Assembly: GCA_016722025.1 (NCBI GenBank)
Contig: JADKGZ010000005.1
Coordinates: 128,501-192,500, forward strand
DNA length: 64,000 nt
Direction: 5' to 3'
DNA from: Acidimicrobiaceae bacterium
GTDB taxonomy: Bacteria > Actinomycetota > Acidimicrobiia > Acidimicrobiales > Ilumatobacteraceae
The first letter of the stretch is position 1, and each line of letters begins with the position of its first letter. The notes beneath the pieces were generated by a model that ran no database searches, had not been told where the DNA came from, and was given only the letters and a program-made list of their open reading frames with translations. Position numbers and translations under genes: made by a program. Positions 26,754-38,185 of the stretch are shown here, in pieces.

Positions 26754-28942
26754 GCGACACCGGCGACACCGCAGGCGCGGTCGGCACGACAGACACCGCA
26801 GGCGCGGTCGACACCGCTGATGCGGCTGACGACTCGGCCGCGTCCGCCAGCCCGGCCACCACCGACGACGCGACCTCGCTGCGCACGTTGCACGCGATTG
26901 CGATCGCGACGATTGCCACCGTGCTCGGCGTCGCCGCACTGTTCTTCATCCAGCGCCGGGCCCCCGACTGGGACCCGCAGTACGCGCGCGACATCGTCGA
27001 GCGCACGATGCGGTTCGGCGGCTCCTACTACGAGAACTCGGTGCACAACAAGGGCCCGCTCGAGCCGGGGCTGTACCACCTGGCGGCGATGGTCACCTCG
27101 TTCGACAGCTTCTGGTTCGCCATCTCGGCGATGGTCATCGGTGGCTCGCTGCTCATCGGCTTCGCGTGCCGCCGAGTGGTGATGCTGTTCGACGGCGAAG
27201 CGTGGCTCGGCTGGGCAGCGGTCGCGATCGGCTTCATCCACCTCGCTGTCCGGGCCGACTACGCGGGCGTCCTGTACAGCCGCAACATGACCACCACCTT
27301 GCTCTGCGCCGCGTTCCTGCTGCTCACCGGGCCCGGCGCAGAGCGCGGCTCCACACGCCGAAAGGCGGCCTGCCTCGTGGGCGGCGGCGTATGCCTCGGC
27401 CTTGCGGTGCAGACGCTGCAACCGACGCTGCTGTCGGCGATGGTGATCGTGGCGATCGGGTTGTTCGTGGTGGGTCGCACACAACTGGTGGTGGCGCGGC
27501 GCGAGGTGCCGGCTCGGGCGCTGCTGGCCGGTGCCATGCTGCTGAGCTTCCTCTCGGCGCCGGTGTGGTACCTGCTGCGCGGTTCGTGGGGCCCCTTCTG
27601 GGATGGCTGGTGGGTGTACGGCCGCTACATGTCGTCGGCGCTCGGGCGCGGCGTCACCGAGCAGATGGGTCTGGGCTGGCACCAGTTCTACGTGTACTCG
27701 CAGACGCACGCACCGGCGCATCTGTGCGTGGTCGGGTTCGTGATGCTCGGCGCCGCCCGCTGGCCGCAGCTCGGTCGGGCCCAACGCCGGCTGCAGGTGC
27801 TGCTGCCGTTGTGGTGGCTGGCGGGGTGGGGTGAGGTCATCCTCACTCAGCGCTACTCGTCGCACTACTTCGTCGTCACGACGGTGCCGTTGATGCTGCT
27901 CTGTGCCGGTCTGGCAGCTCACGTGGTGGCGATGCTCCGTGCCGGCGGGGCCTCGGTGGCCGATCGCCATCTCGTGCCGTACCTGCTGGTGCTGATGTCG
28001 CTCGTCTGGACCGGCTTCGGGCCGTTGCGCAGCGGGGTCGAGGCCGCCAGCTCGTTCCAGGGTGTGCATCACATGGCGATGCAGCGCGAGCAGGGCCGCG
28101 ACGGCACGGCGCGCGGGGTGCAGGCGGTGCTCGACCTCGTGTCGCGGCCCGACGACCCGATGCTCACCTGGACCAACTACCCGTGGCCGTTCCTCGACTT
28201 CCGTCGTGTGTCGGCCACTCGCTTCATCTGGAAGTCGTTCCTGATGGGCGAGATCTACCTCGGGCCCACCAGTCCCGAGTACGTGCTGCCCGGAAGCTGG
28301 GAGCTCTGGGCCGACGACGTGCGTGCCACCCGGCCCCGCACGTTCCTCACCGACGCCACGTTCCCGATACCTCCCGAGACGCCTGCGGCCGCCATGCTGG
28401 AGACCGACTTCGAGCCGATGTTCACCACCCCCACGTTGTCGTTGGCGCTCCGCAATGATGTGGCCGACGAGCTGCGTGACCGCAGCGGCGACCAGCCGAT
28501 GTCGTTCAGTCCCGAGGGCGGATGGTCCGTCGCCGGCACGACGGTGCGTTACGCGGGTGCCGCCGACGGCGCGTCGGCGCTGGCACTCGGCGATCTCCGC
28601 TGTCGTCGTGTCGATGCCGTGCTGGCATCGGGCACCGGGCTGTCGTTCCACTTCGCCAACGCTGCAGGGGTCACCGAGAACCTCGAGCTGGCGCTGGTCG
28701 ATGAGCGCGCGGTGGCGCGCAGCAGCAACGTCACGTTCACCGACTTCGAAGCGCCGTTGGGTGGCAGCCGCACCGTGTCGCTGGTGGTCGGGCGCACGGT
28801 CGCCGCACTGCTGGTCGACGACAAGGTGGTGGCGGCCGTGAACCTGCTCTCCTCCACGCGGGTGAGCCTCACCAGCAGCGGCGAGTCGTTGACGCTCGAG
28901 CAGGTGGGGGCAGGTGCGACGCCCGGTGGCGGTGAATGCTAA
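26750..28942 (+). CDS. Large membrane protein, GT-C glycosyltransferase-like with C-terminal beta domain
   Basis: A 730-residue protein. Residues 1-45 are low-complexity Asp/Ala/Thr; then a membrane helix; then PDWDPQYARDIVERTMRFG and HNKGPLEPGLYHLAAM. The Asp-rich loop and the NKxPL-like motif are typical of the PMT/ArnT-type GT-C fold. Further helices extend to about residue 425. The last about 300 residues lack helices and look extracytoplasmic; residues about 580-730 are beta-rich and jelly-roll-like. It probably transfers a lipid-linked sugar to an acceptor outside the cytosol, but donor and acceptor are unknown. A 19-bp repeat lies in its N-terminal coding part. Confidence 0.72.
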   Translation: MSDTGDTAGAVGTTDTAGAVDTADAADDSAASASPATTDDATSLRTLHAIAIATIATVLGVAALFFIQRRAPDWDPQYARDIVERTMRFGGSYYENSVHNKGPLEPGLYHLAAMVTSFDSFWFAISAMVIGGSLLIGFACRRVVMLFDGEAWLGWAAVAIGFIHLAVRADYAGVLYSRNMTTTLLCAAFLLLTGPGAERGSTRRKAACLVGGGVCLGLAVQTLQPTLLSAMVIVAIGLFVVGRTQLVVARREVPARALLAGAMLLSFLSAPVWYLLRGSWGPFWDGWWVYGRYMSSALGRGVTEQMGLGWHQFYVYSQTHAPAHLCVVGFVMLGAARWPQLGRAQRRLQVLLPLWWLAGWGEVILTQRYSSHYFVVTTVPLMLLCAGLAAHVVAMLRAGGASVADRHLVPYLLVLMSLVWTGFGPLRSGVEAASSFQGVHHMAMQREQGRDGTARGVQAVLDLVSRPDDPMLTWTNYPWPFLDFRRVSATRFIWKSFLMGEIYLGPTSPEYVLPGSWELWADDVRATRPRTFLTDATFPIPPETPAAAMLETDFEPMFTTPTLSLALRNDVADELRDRSGDQPMSFSPEGGWSVAGTTVRYAGAADGASALALGDLRCRRVDAVLASGTGLSFHFANAAGVTENLELALVDERAVARSSNVTFTDFEAPLGGSRTVSLVVGRTVAALLVDDKVVAAVNLLSSTRVSLTSSGESLTLEQVGAGATPGGGEC
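26765..26810 (+). repeat. 19-bp direct repeat inside the membrane protein gene
   Basis: GACACCGCAGGCGCGGTCG occurs at 26765-26783 and again at 26792-26810. The 27-bp period keeps the frame and encodes the repeated DTAGAV near the low-complexity N-terminus. Confidence 0.75.
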
Positions 28943-29061
28943 GGTGACGGCGCCGTGAAACGGGTCCTGTGAGGCCTGTACGGGAGGAGTCGAGATGTCG
29001 TCATTCCGGTTGTACGCGCCTCCGCGAGTGAGCACATCACCTCCTGGCTGCTGCTCTCCGC

Positions 29062-29095
29062 TGCGTGATCATGCACTACCCTGCATGAGTATGCG
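29062..29095 (+). promoter_or_regulatory. Tandem ArgR operator (ARG boxes) upstream of carA
   Basis: Box A is TGCGT-GATC-ATGCA (29062-29075), box B is TGCAT-GAGT-ATGCG (29082-29095). Each matches the actinobacterial ARG-box core TGCAT-N4-ATGCA with one mismatch, and the two start 20 bp apart, the same as at argC. A TACCCT hexamer at 29077-29082 between them is a possible -10 element, so bound ArgR would block transcription of carAB. Confidence 0.75.
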
Positions 29096-29118
29096 ACTGT
29101 GGATGTGTGGTGAGACCG

Positions 29119-30218
29119 ATGCGTGACGCACGGCTGGTGCTGGCTGACGGCAGCGTGTTCGATGGCGAGCTGATCGGCGCCGACCCGGTGAACGGCGTCG
29201 CCGCCGGCGAGGTGGTGTTCAACACCGTCATGTCGGGGTATCAAGAGGTGATCACCGACCCCAGTTACGCAGGCCAGATCATCAGCTTCACGTACCCGCA
29301 CATCGGTAACTACGGCGTCAACGACCACGACTTCGAGTCGGTGCGGCCCTTCTGTCGCGGCGTCATCGTGCGCGAGATGGCCCGGCGGCACAGCAACCAG
29401 CGGGCGCAGGACTCGCTCGATGCGATGCTGCACCGCTTCGGCGTCAGTGGCATCGCTGGCGTCGACACTCGCCGCCTCACGCGGTTGTTGCGTGACACCG
29501 GCGCCATGCCGGGGGCGTTCGGCACCGCCGGCGAGGCGGCACTGCACGCAGCGGCGTCGGCGGAGAAGGGCACCGACGGTGTCGACCTCGTCGCCCAGGT
29601 CACCACCCCCGAGACCTACACGGTGCCCGCCAGCGGCCCGTCGCCGCGGCGCATCGTCGCGTTCGACTTCGGCATCAAGACCACCATCCTGCGCCACCTC
29701 AGCGGGCTCGGCACAGTGGTGGTGGTGCCAGCGTCGACATCCGGCGCCGACGTGCTGGCGCTGCAGCCCGATGGTGTCTTCCTCAGCAACGGCCCCGGCG
29801 ACCCGGCGATGGTCGGCTATGCCGTGCACACCATCGCCGAACTGCTGGGCCAGGTGCCCATCTTCGGCATCTGCCTGGGCCATCAGCTGCTCAGCAGGGC
29901 GCTGGGTGGCCTCACCTTCAAGCTGCCCTTCGGCCACCACGGCGGCAACCACCCGGTGCGCCACGAGGCCACCGGGCATGTGGAGATCACCAGCCAGAAC
30001 CACAACTTCTGCGTCGACCCGGCCAGCCTCGAGGGCAAGGTGGAGGTCACTCACCTGAACCTCAACGATCTCACCAACGAAGGGATGCGGGTGCTCGGTG
30101 CCCCTGCGTTCAGCGTGCAGTACCACCCCGAAGCCGGCCCCGGCCCACACGACAGCAGGTACCTGTTCCAGATGTTCGACGATCTCATGGTGCAGCACGG
30201 CAGCAAGGCAGGTGCCTG

Positions 30219-30219
<1 letters not shown>
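29119..30219 (+). CDS. carA: Carbamoyl phosphate synthase, small (glutaminase) subunit
   Basis: Releases ammonia from glutamine and channels it to CarB; the product feeds arginine and pyrimidine synthesis. The N-terminal CPSase domain has VVFNTVMSGYQEVITDPSYA; the class I glutaminase triad is the Cys in FGICLGHQL and the His and Glu in VQYHPEAGPG. It has 366 residues from ATG 29119; an in-frame GTG at 29107 would add four. It overlaps carB by one base (TGATG). The tandem ARG boxes upstream indicate arginine control. Confidence 0.97.
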
Positions 30220-33508
<3,289 letters not shown>

Positions 33509-33512
<4 letters not shown>

Positions 33513-34444
33513 TCCTCGGCCCAGCCGTGCAGATCGGGTCGGTCGAGCTGCCGGCGCCGGTGATGACGGCATCGGGCACGGCCGGCCACGGCGCCGAGCT
33601 GGCGCCCTACATGGACTTGTCGGCGCTCGGAGCCGTGGTGGTGAAGTCGTTGGCCGCGTTCGAGTGGGCCGGCAACCCATCCCCGCGCGTGCACCCGGCC
33701 GGCGCCGGAATGATCAACGCGGTCGGCCTGCAGGGCCCCGGCATCCGCCACTGGCTCGCCGACGAGCTGCCCGCGTTGCTGGCCACGGGTGCACGGGTGG
33801 TCGCCAGCATCTGGGGCCGCTCGGTCGACGAGTACCGGCGTGCAGCGCAACAGCTGGCCCAGGCGCCGGCCGGTGTGGTGGCAGTGGAGGTGAACCTGTC
33901 GTGCCCCAACCTGGAGGGCCGTCGCGGCATCTTCGCTCACGATGCGCAGCTCTCGGCAGAAGTCGTCGCCGCGGCTGGCGCCTGTGGCCGGCCGCTGTGG
34001 GCCAAGCTCAGCCCCAACACCGACCGCGTGGTGGAGGTCGCCGGCGCCGTGCGCGAGGCGGGGGCGGAGGCCGTCACGCTCTCCAACACGCTGCTGGGCA
34101 TGGTGCTCGACCCTGCCACCGGCCGGGCGGTGCTGGGTGCCGGCGGCGGTGGCTACAGCGGCCGACCGGTGCATGCCGTGGTGGTGCGCACCATCTACGA
34201 CGTGCACGCAGCGCTTCCTGAGCTGCCGATCGTGGGCGTCGGCGGCGTCGCCTGCGGGTGGGACGCAGCCGAACTGATGCTTGCCGGTGCGTGCGCCGTG
34301 CAAGTCGGCACCGCGACGTTCGCGGATCCGAAGGCGCCGCTCACCGTGCAACGCGAGCTGCTGGCCTGGTGTGCCCAGCGTGGCCTCAGCCCGTCGGCGC
34401 TCGTCGGCCTTGCTCACCGTGGCGGCCTGCCGGCGCGTGGCTGA
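33509..34444 (+). CDS. pyrD: Dihydroorotate dehydrogenase, class 1
   Basis: Oxidises dihydroorotate to orotate, FMN-dependent, cytosolic. NLSCPN carries the catalytic Cys of class 1 enzymes, MTASGTAGHG and LGAVVVKSL bind FMN, AKLSPNTD follows, and GVGGVACGWDAAELMLAG is the phosphate-binding end. It has 311 residues, the size of class 1B catalytic subunits, but no pyrK partner is beside it. pyrF, usually present here in actinobacteria, is absent. Confidence 0.93.
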
Positions 34445-34478
34445 TGCCGATTGCCACCGCTGGGCGTGCGGGTGGCGC

Positions 34479-34484
34479 TAGGGT
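34479..34484 (+). promoter_or_regulatory. -10 element of mihF
   Basis: TAGGGT, 6 nt before ATG 34491, no Shine-Dalgarno in between; probable leaderless transcript separating the mihF group from carAB-pyrD. Confidence 0.5.
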
Positions 34485-34490
34485 CGGCAT

Positions 34491-34802
34491 ATGGCAACAC
34501 CTCCGCAACTCACCCCTGAACAGCGTGCCAATGCTCTCGCCAAGGCGGCAGAGGCTCGTTCCGCCCGTGCCGAGCTGAAGAACCAGCTCAAGATCGGCTC
34601 GGTGTCGCTCGCCGAGGCCCTGGCTTCCACCGACAGCACCGTCGGCAAGCTGAAGGTGGTCTCGCTGCTCGAATCATTGCCGGGTGTCGGCAAGGTGAAG
34701 GCGCGCAAGATCATCGAAGACATCGGCATCGCCGACAACCGCCGCGTGCAGGGTCTCGGCACGCAGCAGAAGCAGGCATTGCTCGAACAGCTCGGTAAGT
34801 GA
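34491..34802 (+). CDS. mihF: Integration host factor, actinobacterial type
   Basis: A 103-residue nucleoid-associated DNA-binding protein unrelated to HU/IHF. LPGVGKVKARKIIEDIGI is the helix-two-turn-helix DNA-binding motif, preceded by a long basic helix (ALAKAAEARSARAELKNQL). In mycobacteria and streptomycetes it shapes chromosomal DNA and is located just before gmk, as here (4 bp gap). Confidence 0.95.
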   Translation: MATPPQLTPEQRANALAKAAEARSARAELKNQLKIGSVSLAEALASTDSTVGKLKVVSLLESLPGVGKVKARKIIEDIGIADNRRVQGLGTQQKQALLEQLGK

Positions 34803-34806
34803 GGCC

Positions 34807-35376
34807 ATGGCAGCCCACACTGCCACCTCATCTTCGCTGATCTTCATCGTCTCCGGTCCCGGTGGCGTCGGCAAGGGCACCATCGTCAACGCCCTCGCCG
34901 AGCGCGACCCGCAGCTGTGGTTGAGTCGTTCCTGGACCACGCGAGCCCAGCGTCAGGGCGAGAGCGATGCTGCATACGTCTTTGCCGATCGAGCGACGTT
35001 CGAGGCCCGCATCGCCGCCGATGGCTTCCTGGAGTGGACCGACTTCCTCGGCAACTACTACGGCACGCCCACTCCCGAGCCGGTGGTCGGGCGCGATGTG
35101 CTGCTCGAGATCGAGGTCGACGGGGCGCGCCAGGTGAAGGCGCTGCACCCGGAAGCGGTGCTCATCTTCGTGCTGCCGCCCACACGCGACGAGCAACAGC
35201 GCCGGCTGCGCGGGCGCGGCGACGCGGAACAGAAGGTGCACGAGCGGTTGCAGAAGGCGCTCGACGAGGAACCGGTGGGCATGGCGCTGGCCAACCACGT
35301 GGTGGTGAACGACGACCTGGAGCGCACGGTGACCGAGATGATGCAGATCATCGAGCATCATCGCATGCTGCGCTGA
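34807..35376 (+). CDS. gmk: Guanylate kinase
   Basis: Phosphorylates GMP and dGMP. It has 189 residues: P-loop SGPGGVGKGT, RSWTTRAQRQGESD (GMP binding), GNYYGTP and DVLLEIEVDGARQVK. It follows the usual order mihF-gmk-rpoZ. GTGAGG lies shortly before ATG 34807. Confidence 0.96.
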   Translation: MAAHTATSSSLIFIVSGPGGVGKGTIVNALAERDPQLWLSRSWTTRAQRQGESDAAYVFADRATFEARIAADGFLEWTDFLGNYYGTPTPEPVVGRDVLLEIEVDGARQVKALHPEAVLIFVLPPTRDEQQRRLRGRGDAEQKVHERLQKALDEEPVGMALANHVVVNDDLERTVTEMMQIIEHHRMLR

Positions 35377-35420
35377 TTCCTGACGGTACACTGCAGCGCC
35401 GTTTTGAGGAGGCTTTTCAG

Positions 35421-35714
35421 ATGTCCACGCGTTCGTTCGACACCATGATCAACCCGCAGATCGAGGAGCTCCTCGATCGCGTCGATTCGAAGTTCTCCCT
35501 CGTCACCTTGGCCGCTCGCCGTGCGCGACAGATCAACAGCTACTTCAACCAGCTGGGCGATGGTCTCGGTCACATGGTGCCGCCGCAGGTCAGCTCGGTC
35601 GCGCGCAAGCCGCTCAGCATCGCCTTCGAGGAGATCGCCGCCGACAAGATCGAGCGGGCACCGCACGCCGATCGGGTGGAAGACGCCGCCGATCCCGCCG
35701 ACGCCACGGCCTGA
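35421..35714 (+). CDS. rpoZ: RNA polymerase omega subunit
   Basis: Helps assemble RNA polymerase by binding beta-prime. It has 97 residues; the core is LLDRVDSKFSLVTLAARRARQIN, then the actinobacterial insert and KPLSIAFEEIAADKI. It has one of the clearest Shine-Dalgarno sequences in the window (TGAGGAGG, 35405-35412), so unlike many neighbours it is not leaderless; a TACACT hexamer at 35387-35392 may be its -10 element. Confidence 0.95.
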   Translation: MSTRSFDTMINPQIEELLDRVDSKFSLVTLAARRARQINSYFNQLGDGLGHMVPPQVSSVARKPLSIAFEEIAADKIERAPHADRVEDAADPADATA

Positions 35715-35757
35715 CCCTCGCGTGTAGCGACCCGGCTGAATCGATACGACGATCGTC

Positions 35758-36978
35758 ATGCTCGCCGGGAAGCGAATCGTGCTGGGGGTCACCGGCGGCA
35801 TCGCCGCCTACAAGGCGGTCGACCTGTGCCGGCGGCTGGTCGACGCCGGCGCTCACGTCGTGCCGGTGATGACCGCCGGCGCCGAGCACTTCCTGGGGCG
35901 CACCACGCTCTCCGCGTTGGCCAGCGAACCGGTGCAGACCAGCCTGTGGAACGAGGCGAGCCCCATCCCGCACACCCGGCTCGGGCAATCGGCTGATCTC
36001 ATCGTCGTTGCTCCCGCCACGGCACGGCTGCTGGCGGCCTACGCAGCCGGGCTCAGCAGCGACCTGCTCACCAACACGCTGCTCGCCACCCGGGCGCCGG
36101 TGGTGGTGTGCCCGGCCATGCACACCGAGATGTGGGAGCACCCAGCGGTGCAGGCCAACATCGCCACGCTGCGGTCGCGTGGCGTGCACATCGTCGAGCC
36201 CGAGGCCGGGCGGCTTGCCGGTGGCGACACCGGCACCGGTCGACTGGCTGCACCCGAGCGCATCTTGGCGGCGATCGTGCGAGTGCTGTCGGGCGGTGAT
36301 CTGGCCGGTACACACGTGGTGGTGTCGGCAGGTGGCACTCGCGAACCCATCGATGCCGTTCGCGTCATCGCCAATCGCAGCAGCGGCAAGCAGGGCTATG
36401 CCATCGCCGCCGAGGCAAGCGCCCGCGGCGCACAGGTCACACTCGTCTCCACGGTCGATCTCGCGGTGCCCTTCGGCGTCACCGTCCTCGCCGTCGAGAC
36501 CGCGGCACAGATGGAGGCCGCGCTCACCGGGCTCGCACCGGCCGCCGATGTCGTCGTCATGGCTGCCGCCGTCGCCGACTTCCGCCCGGTCGCCGCAGTG
36601 CCCGGCAAGATCAAGAAGGATCAGGGGGTGCCGCAGATCGTGCTCGAGCCCACTCCCGACATCCTGGCCGGGCTGGGCGCCACCAAACCCGCAGGTCAGG
36701 TGCTGGTGGGCTTCGCGGCCGAGACCAGCGATCTGCTGGTGCACGCCGCGGCCAAGTTGCAGCGCAAGCACCTCGACCTGATCGTTGCCAACGACGTCGC
36801 TGCGCCCGGCGTCGGGTTCCAGCACGACACCAACGCGGTCACGTTGCTGGGTGCCGACGGCACCACTCGCACGGTCGCGCTCGCCGACAAGAGAGCGATT
36901 GCGAAGGCGGTTCTCGATACTGTGGTCGAGATCCGTGGCCGCGACCAGCCTCCACACCCCCCACTTCCCACATCATGA
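35758..36978 (+). CDS. coaBC: Bifunctional phosphopantothenoylcysteine decarboxylase / phosphopantothenate-cysteine ligase
   Basis: Two consecutive steps of coenzyme A synthesis. CoaC half: GVTGGIAAYKAVDL (FMN), catalytic His in IPHTRLGQSADL, and PAMHTEMW. The Asn of the enterobacterial PAMN motif is His here, and the flexible loop reads RLAGGDTGTGRLA, without the Cys found in E. coli Dfp. Both features are shared with other actinobacteria as far as I know. CoaB half: VSAGGTREPIDAVRVIANRSSGKQGYA region, MAAAVADFRP and the KIKK loop. It has 406 residues and ends 13 bp before metK. Confidence 0.95.
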   Translation: MLAGKRIVLGVTGGIAAYKAVDLCRRLVDAGAHVVPVMTAGAEHFLGRTTLSALASEPVQTSLWNEASPIPHTRLGQSADLIVVAPATARLLAAYAAGLSSDLLTNTLLATRAPVVVCPAMHTEMWEHPAVQANIATLRSRGVHIVEPEAGRLAGGDTGTGRLAAPERILAAIVRVLSGGDLAGTHVVVSAGGTREPIDAVRVIANRSSGKQGYAIAAEASARGAQVTLVSTVDLAVPFGVTVLAVETAAQMEAALTGLAPAADVVVMAAAVADFRPVAAVPGKIKKDQGVPQIVLEPTPDILAGLGATKPAGQVLVGFAAETSDLLVHAAAKLQRKHLDLIVANDVAAPGVGFQHDTNAVTLLGADGTTRTVALADKRAIAKAVLDTVVEIRGRDQPPHPPLPTS

Positions 36979-36991
36979 GGAGCCTCACCCC

Positions 36992-38185
36992 GTGAGCAGC
37001 TTTACGTTCACTTCCGAGAGCGTGACCGAGGGTCACCCCGACAAGATGGCCGATCAGGTCAGCGATGCCGTCCTCGACGCCATCCTTGCCGAAGACCCCA
37101 ACGGGCGGGTGGCGTGCGAGACGCTGCTCACCACCGGCCTCTGCGTTGTCGCCGGCGAGATCACCACGTCGGCCTACGTCGACATCCCGAAGCTCGCTCG
37201 CGAAGTCATCAACGGCATCGGCTACGACAACGCGCTGTACGGCTTCGACGGCAACACCTGCGGGGTCATCGTCAGCATCGACGAGCAGAGCCCCGACATC
37301 GCGCAGGGCGTCGACAAGAGCGAAGAGGTGCGCACCACCGGGCACGCCGAAGACCAGCTCGAGCTGCAGGGCGCCGGCGACCAGGGAATGATGTTCGGCT
37401 ACGCCTGCGACGAGACGCCGGATCTGATGCCGATGCCGATCTGGATGGCCCACCGCCTGGCCGAGCGCCTCAGCGAGGTGCGCAAGGCCGGCGCGGTGCC
37501 CTACCTGCGCCCCGACGGCAAGACCCAGGTCACCGTCGAGTACGAGCACGGCAAGCCGGTCCGCTTGTCGCACGTGCTCATCAGCACTCAGCACCAAGAC
37601 GGCGTCGATCGCGACACCGTCATCCGTCCCGATCTCATCGAGCAGGTCATCCGCCCGATCGTGCCGGCGCAGTTCGCCGACGACGACTACGACGTGCACA
37701 TCAACCCCACGGGCAAGTTCGTCATCGGCGGCCCGCACGGCGACACCGGTCTCACCGGCCGCAAGATCATCGTCGACACCTATGGCGGCATGGGTCGCCA
37801 CGGCGGCGGGGCATTCAGCGGCAAGGACCCCAGCAAGGTCGACCGTTCGGCCGCCTACGCCGCCCGCTGGGTGGCCAAGCACGTGGTGGCGTCGGGTGCT
37901 GCCACGCGCTGCGAGGTGCAGGTGGCCTACGCCATCGGCATGGCGCATCCGGTCAGCATCCTCGTCGAGACGTTCGGCACCGAAACGGTGGAGAACGCCA
38001 AGATCGTGCAGGCCGTGCGCGACGTGTTCGACCTGCGTCCCGGGGCGATCGTGCGCGACCTCGACCTGAAGCGCCCGATCTACCGCAAGACCGCTGCCTA
38101 CGGTCACTTCGGTCGCAACCTGCCCGAGTTCACCTGGGAGCAGGTCAGCCGCCTCGACGACTTCATGCGCGCCGTGGGCGTGTGA
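36992..38185 (+). CDS. metK: S-adenosylmethionine synthetase
   Basis: Makes SAM from methionine and ATP. It has 397 residues from GTG 36992, which has GAGGAG 11 nt upstream. SESVTEGHPDKMADQ, GAGDQGMMFGYA, GGPHGDTGLTGRKIIVDTYG and GGGAFSGKDPSKVDRS are the standard signatures. The short gap to coaBC leaves no room for a SAM riboswitch. It overlaps priA by 4 bp (GTGA, 38182-38185). Confidence 0.98.
   Translation: MSSFTFTSESVTEGHPDKMADQVSDAVLDAILAEDPNGRVACETLLTTGLCVVAGEITTSAYVDIPKLAREVINGIGYDNALYGFDGNTCGVIVSIDEQSPDIAQGVDKSEEVRTTGHAEDQLELQGAGDQGMMFGYACDETPDLMPMPIWMAHRLAERLSEVRKAGAVPYLRPDGKTQVTVEYEHGKPVRLSHVLISTQHQDGVDRDTVIRPDLIEQVIRPIVPAQFADDDYDVHINPTGKFVIGGPHGDTGLTGRKIIVDTYGGMGRHGGGAFSGKDPSKVDRSAAYAARWVAKHVVASGAATRCEVQVAYAIGMAHPVSILVETFGTETVENAKIVQAVRDVFDLRPGAIVRDLDLKRPIYRKTAAYGHFGRNLPEFTWEQVSRLDDFMRAVGV

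Noticed and set aside
36979..36991. SAM riboswitch before metK
   Set aside because: Only 13 bp separate coaBC from metK, far too short, and metK is in an operon.
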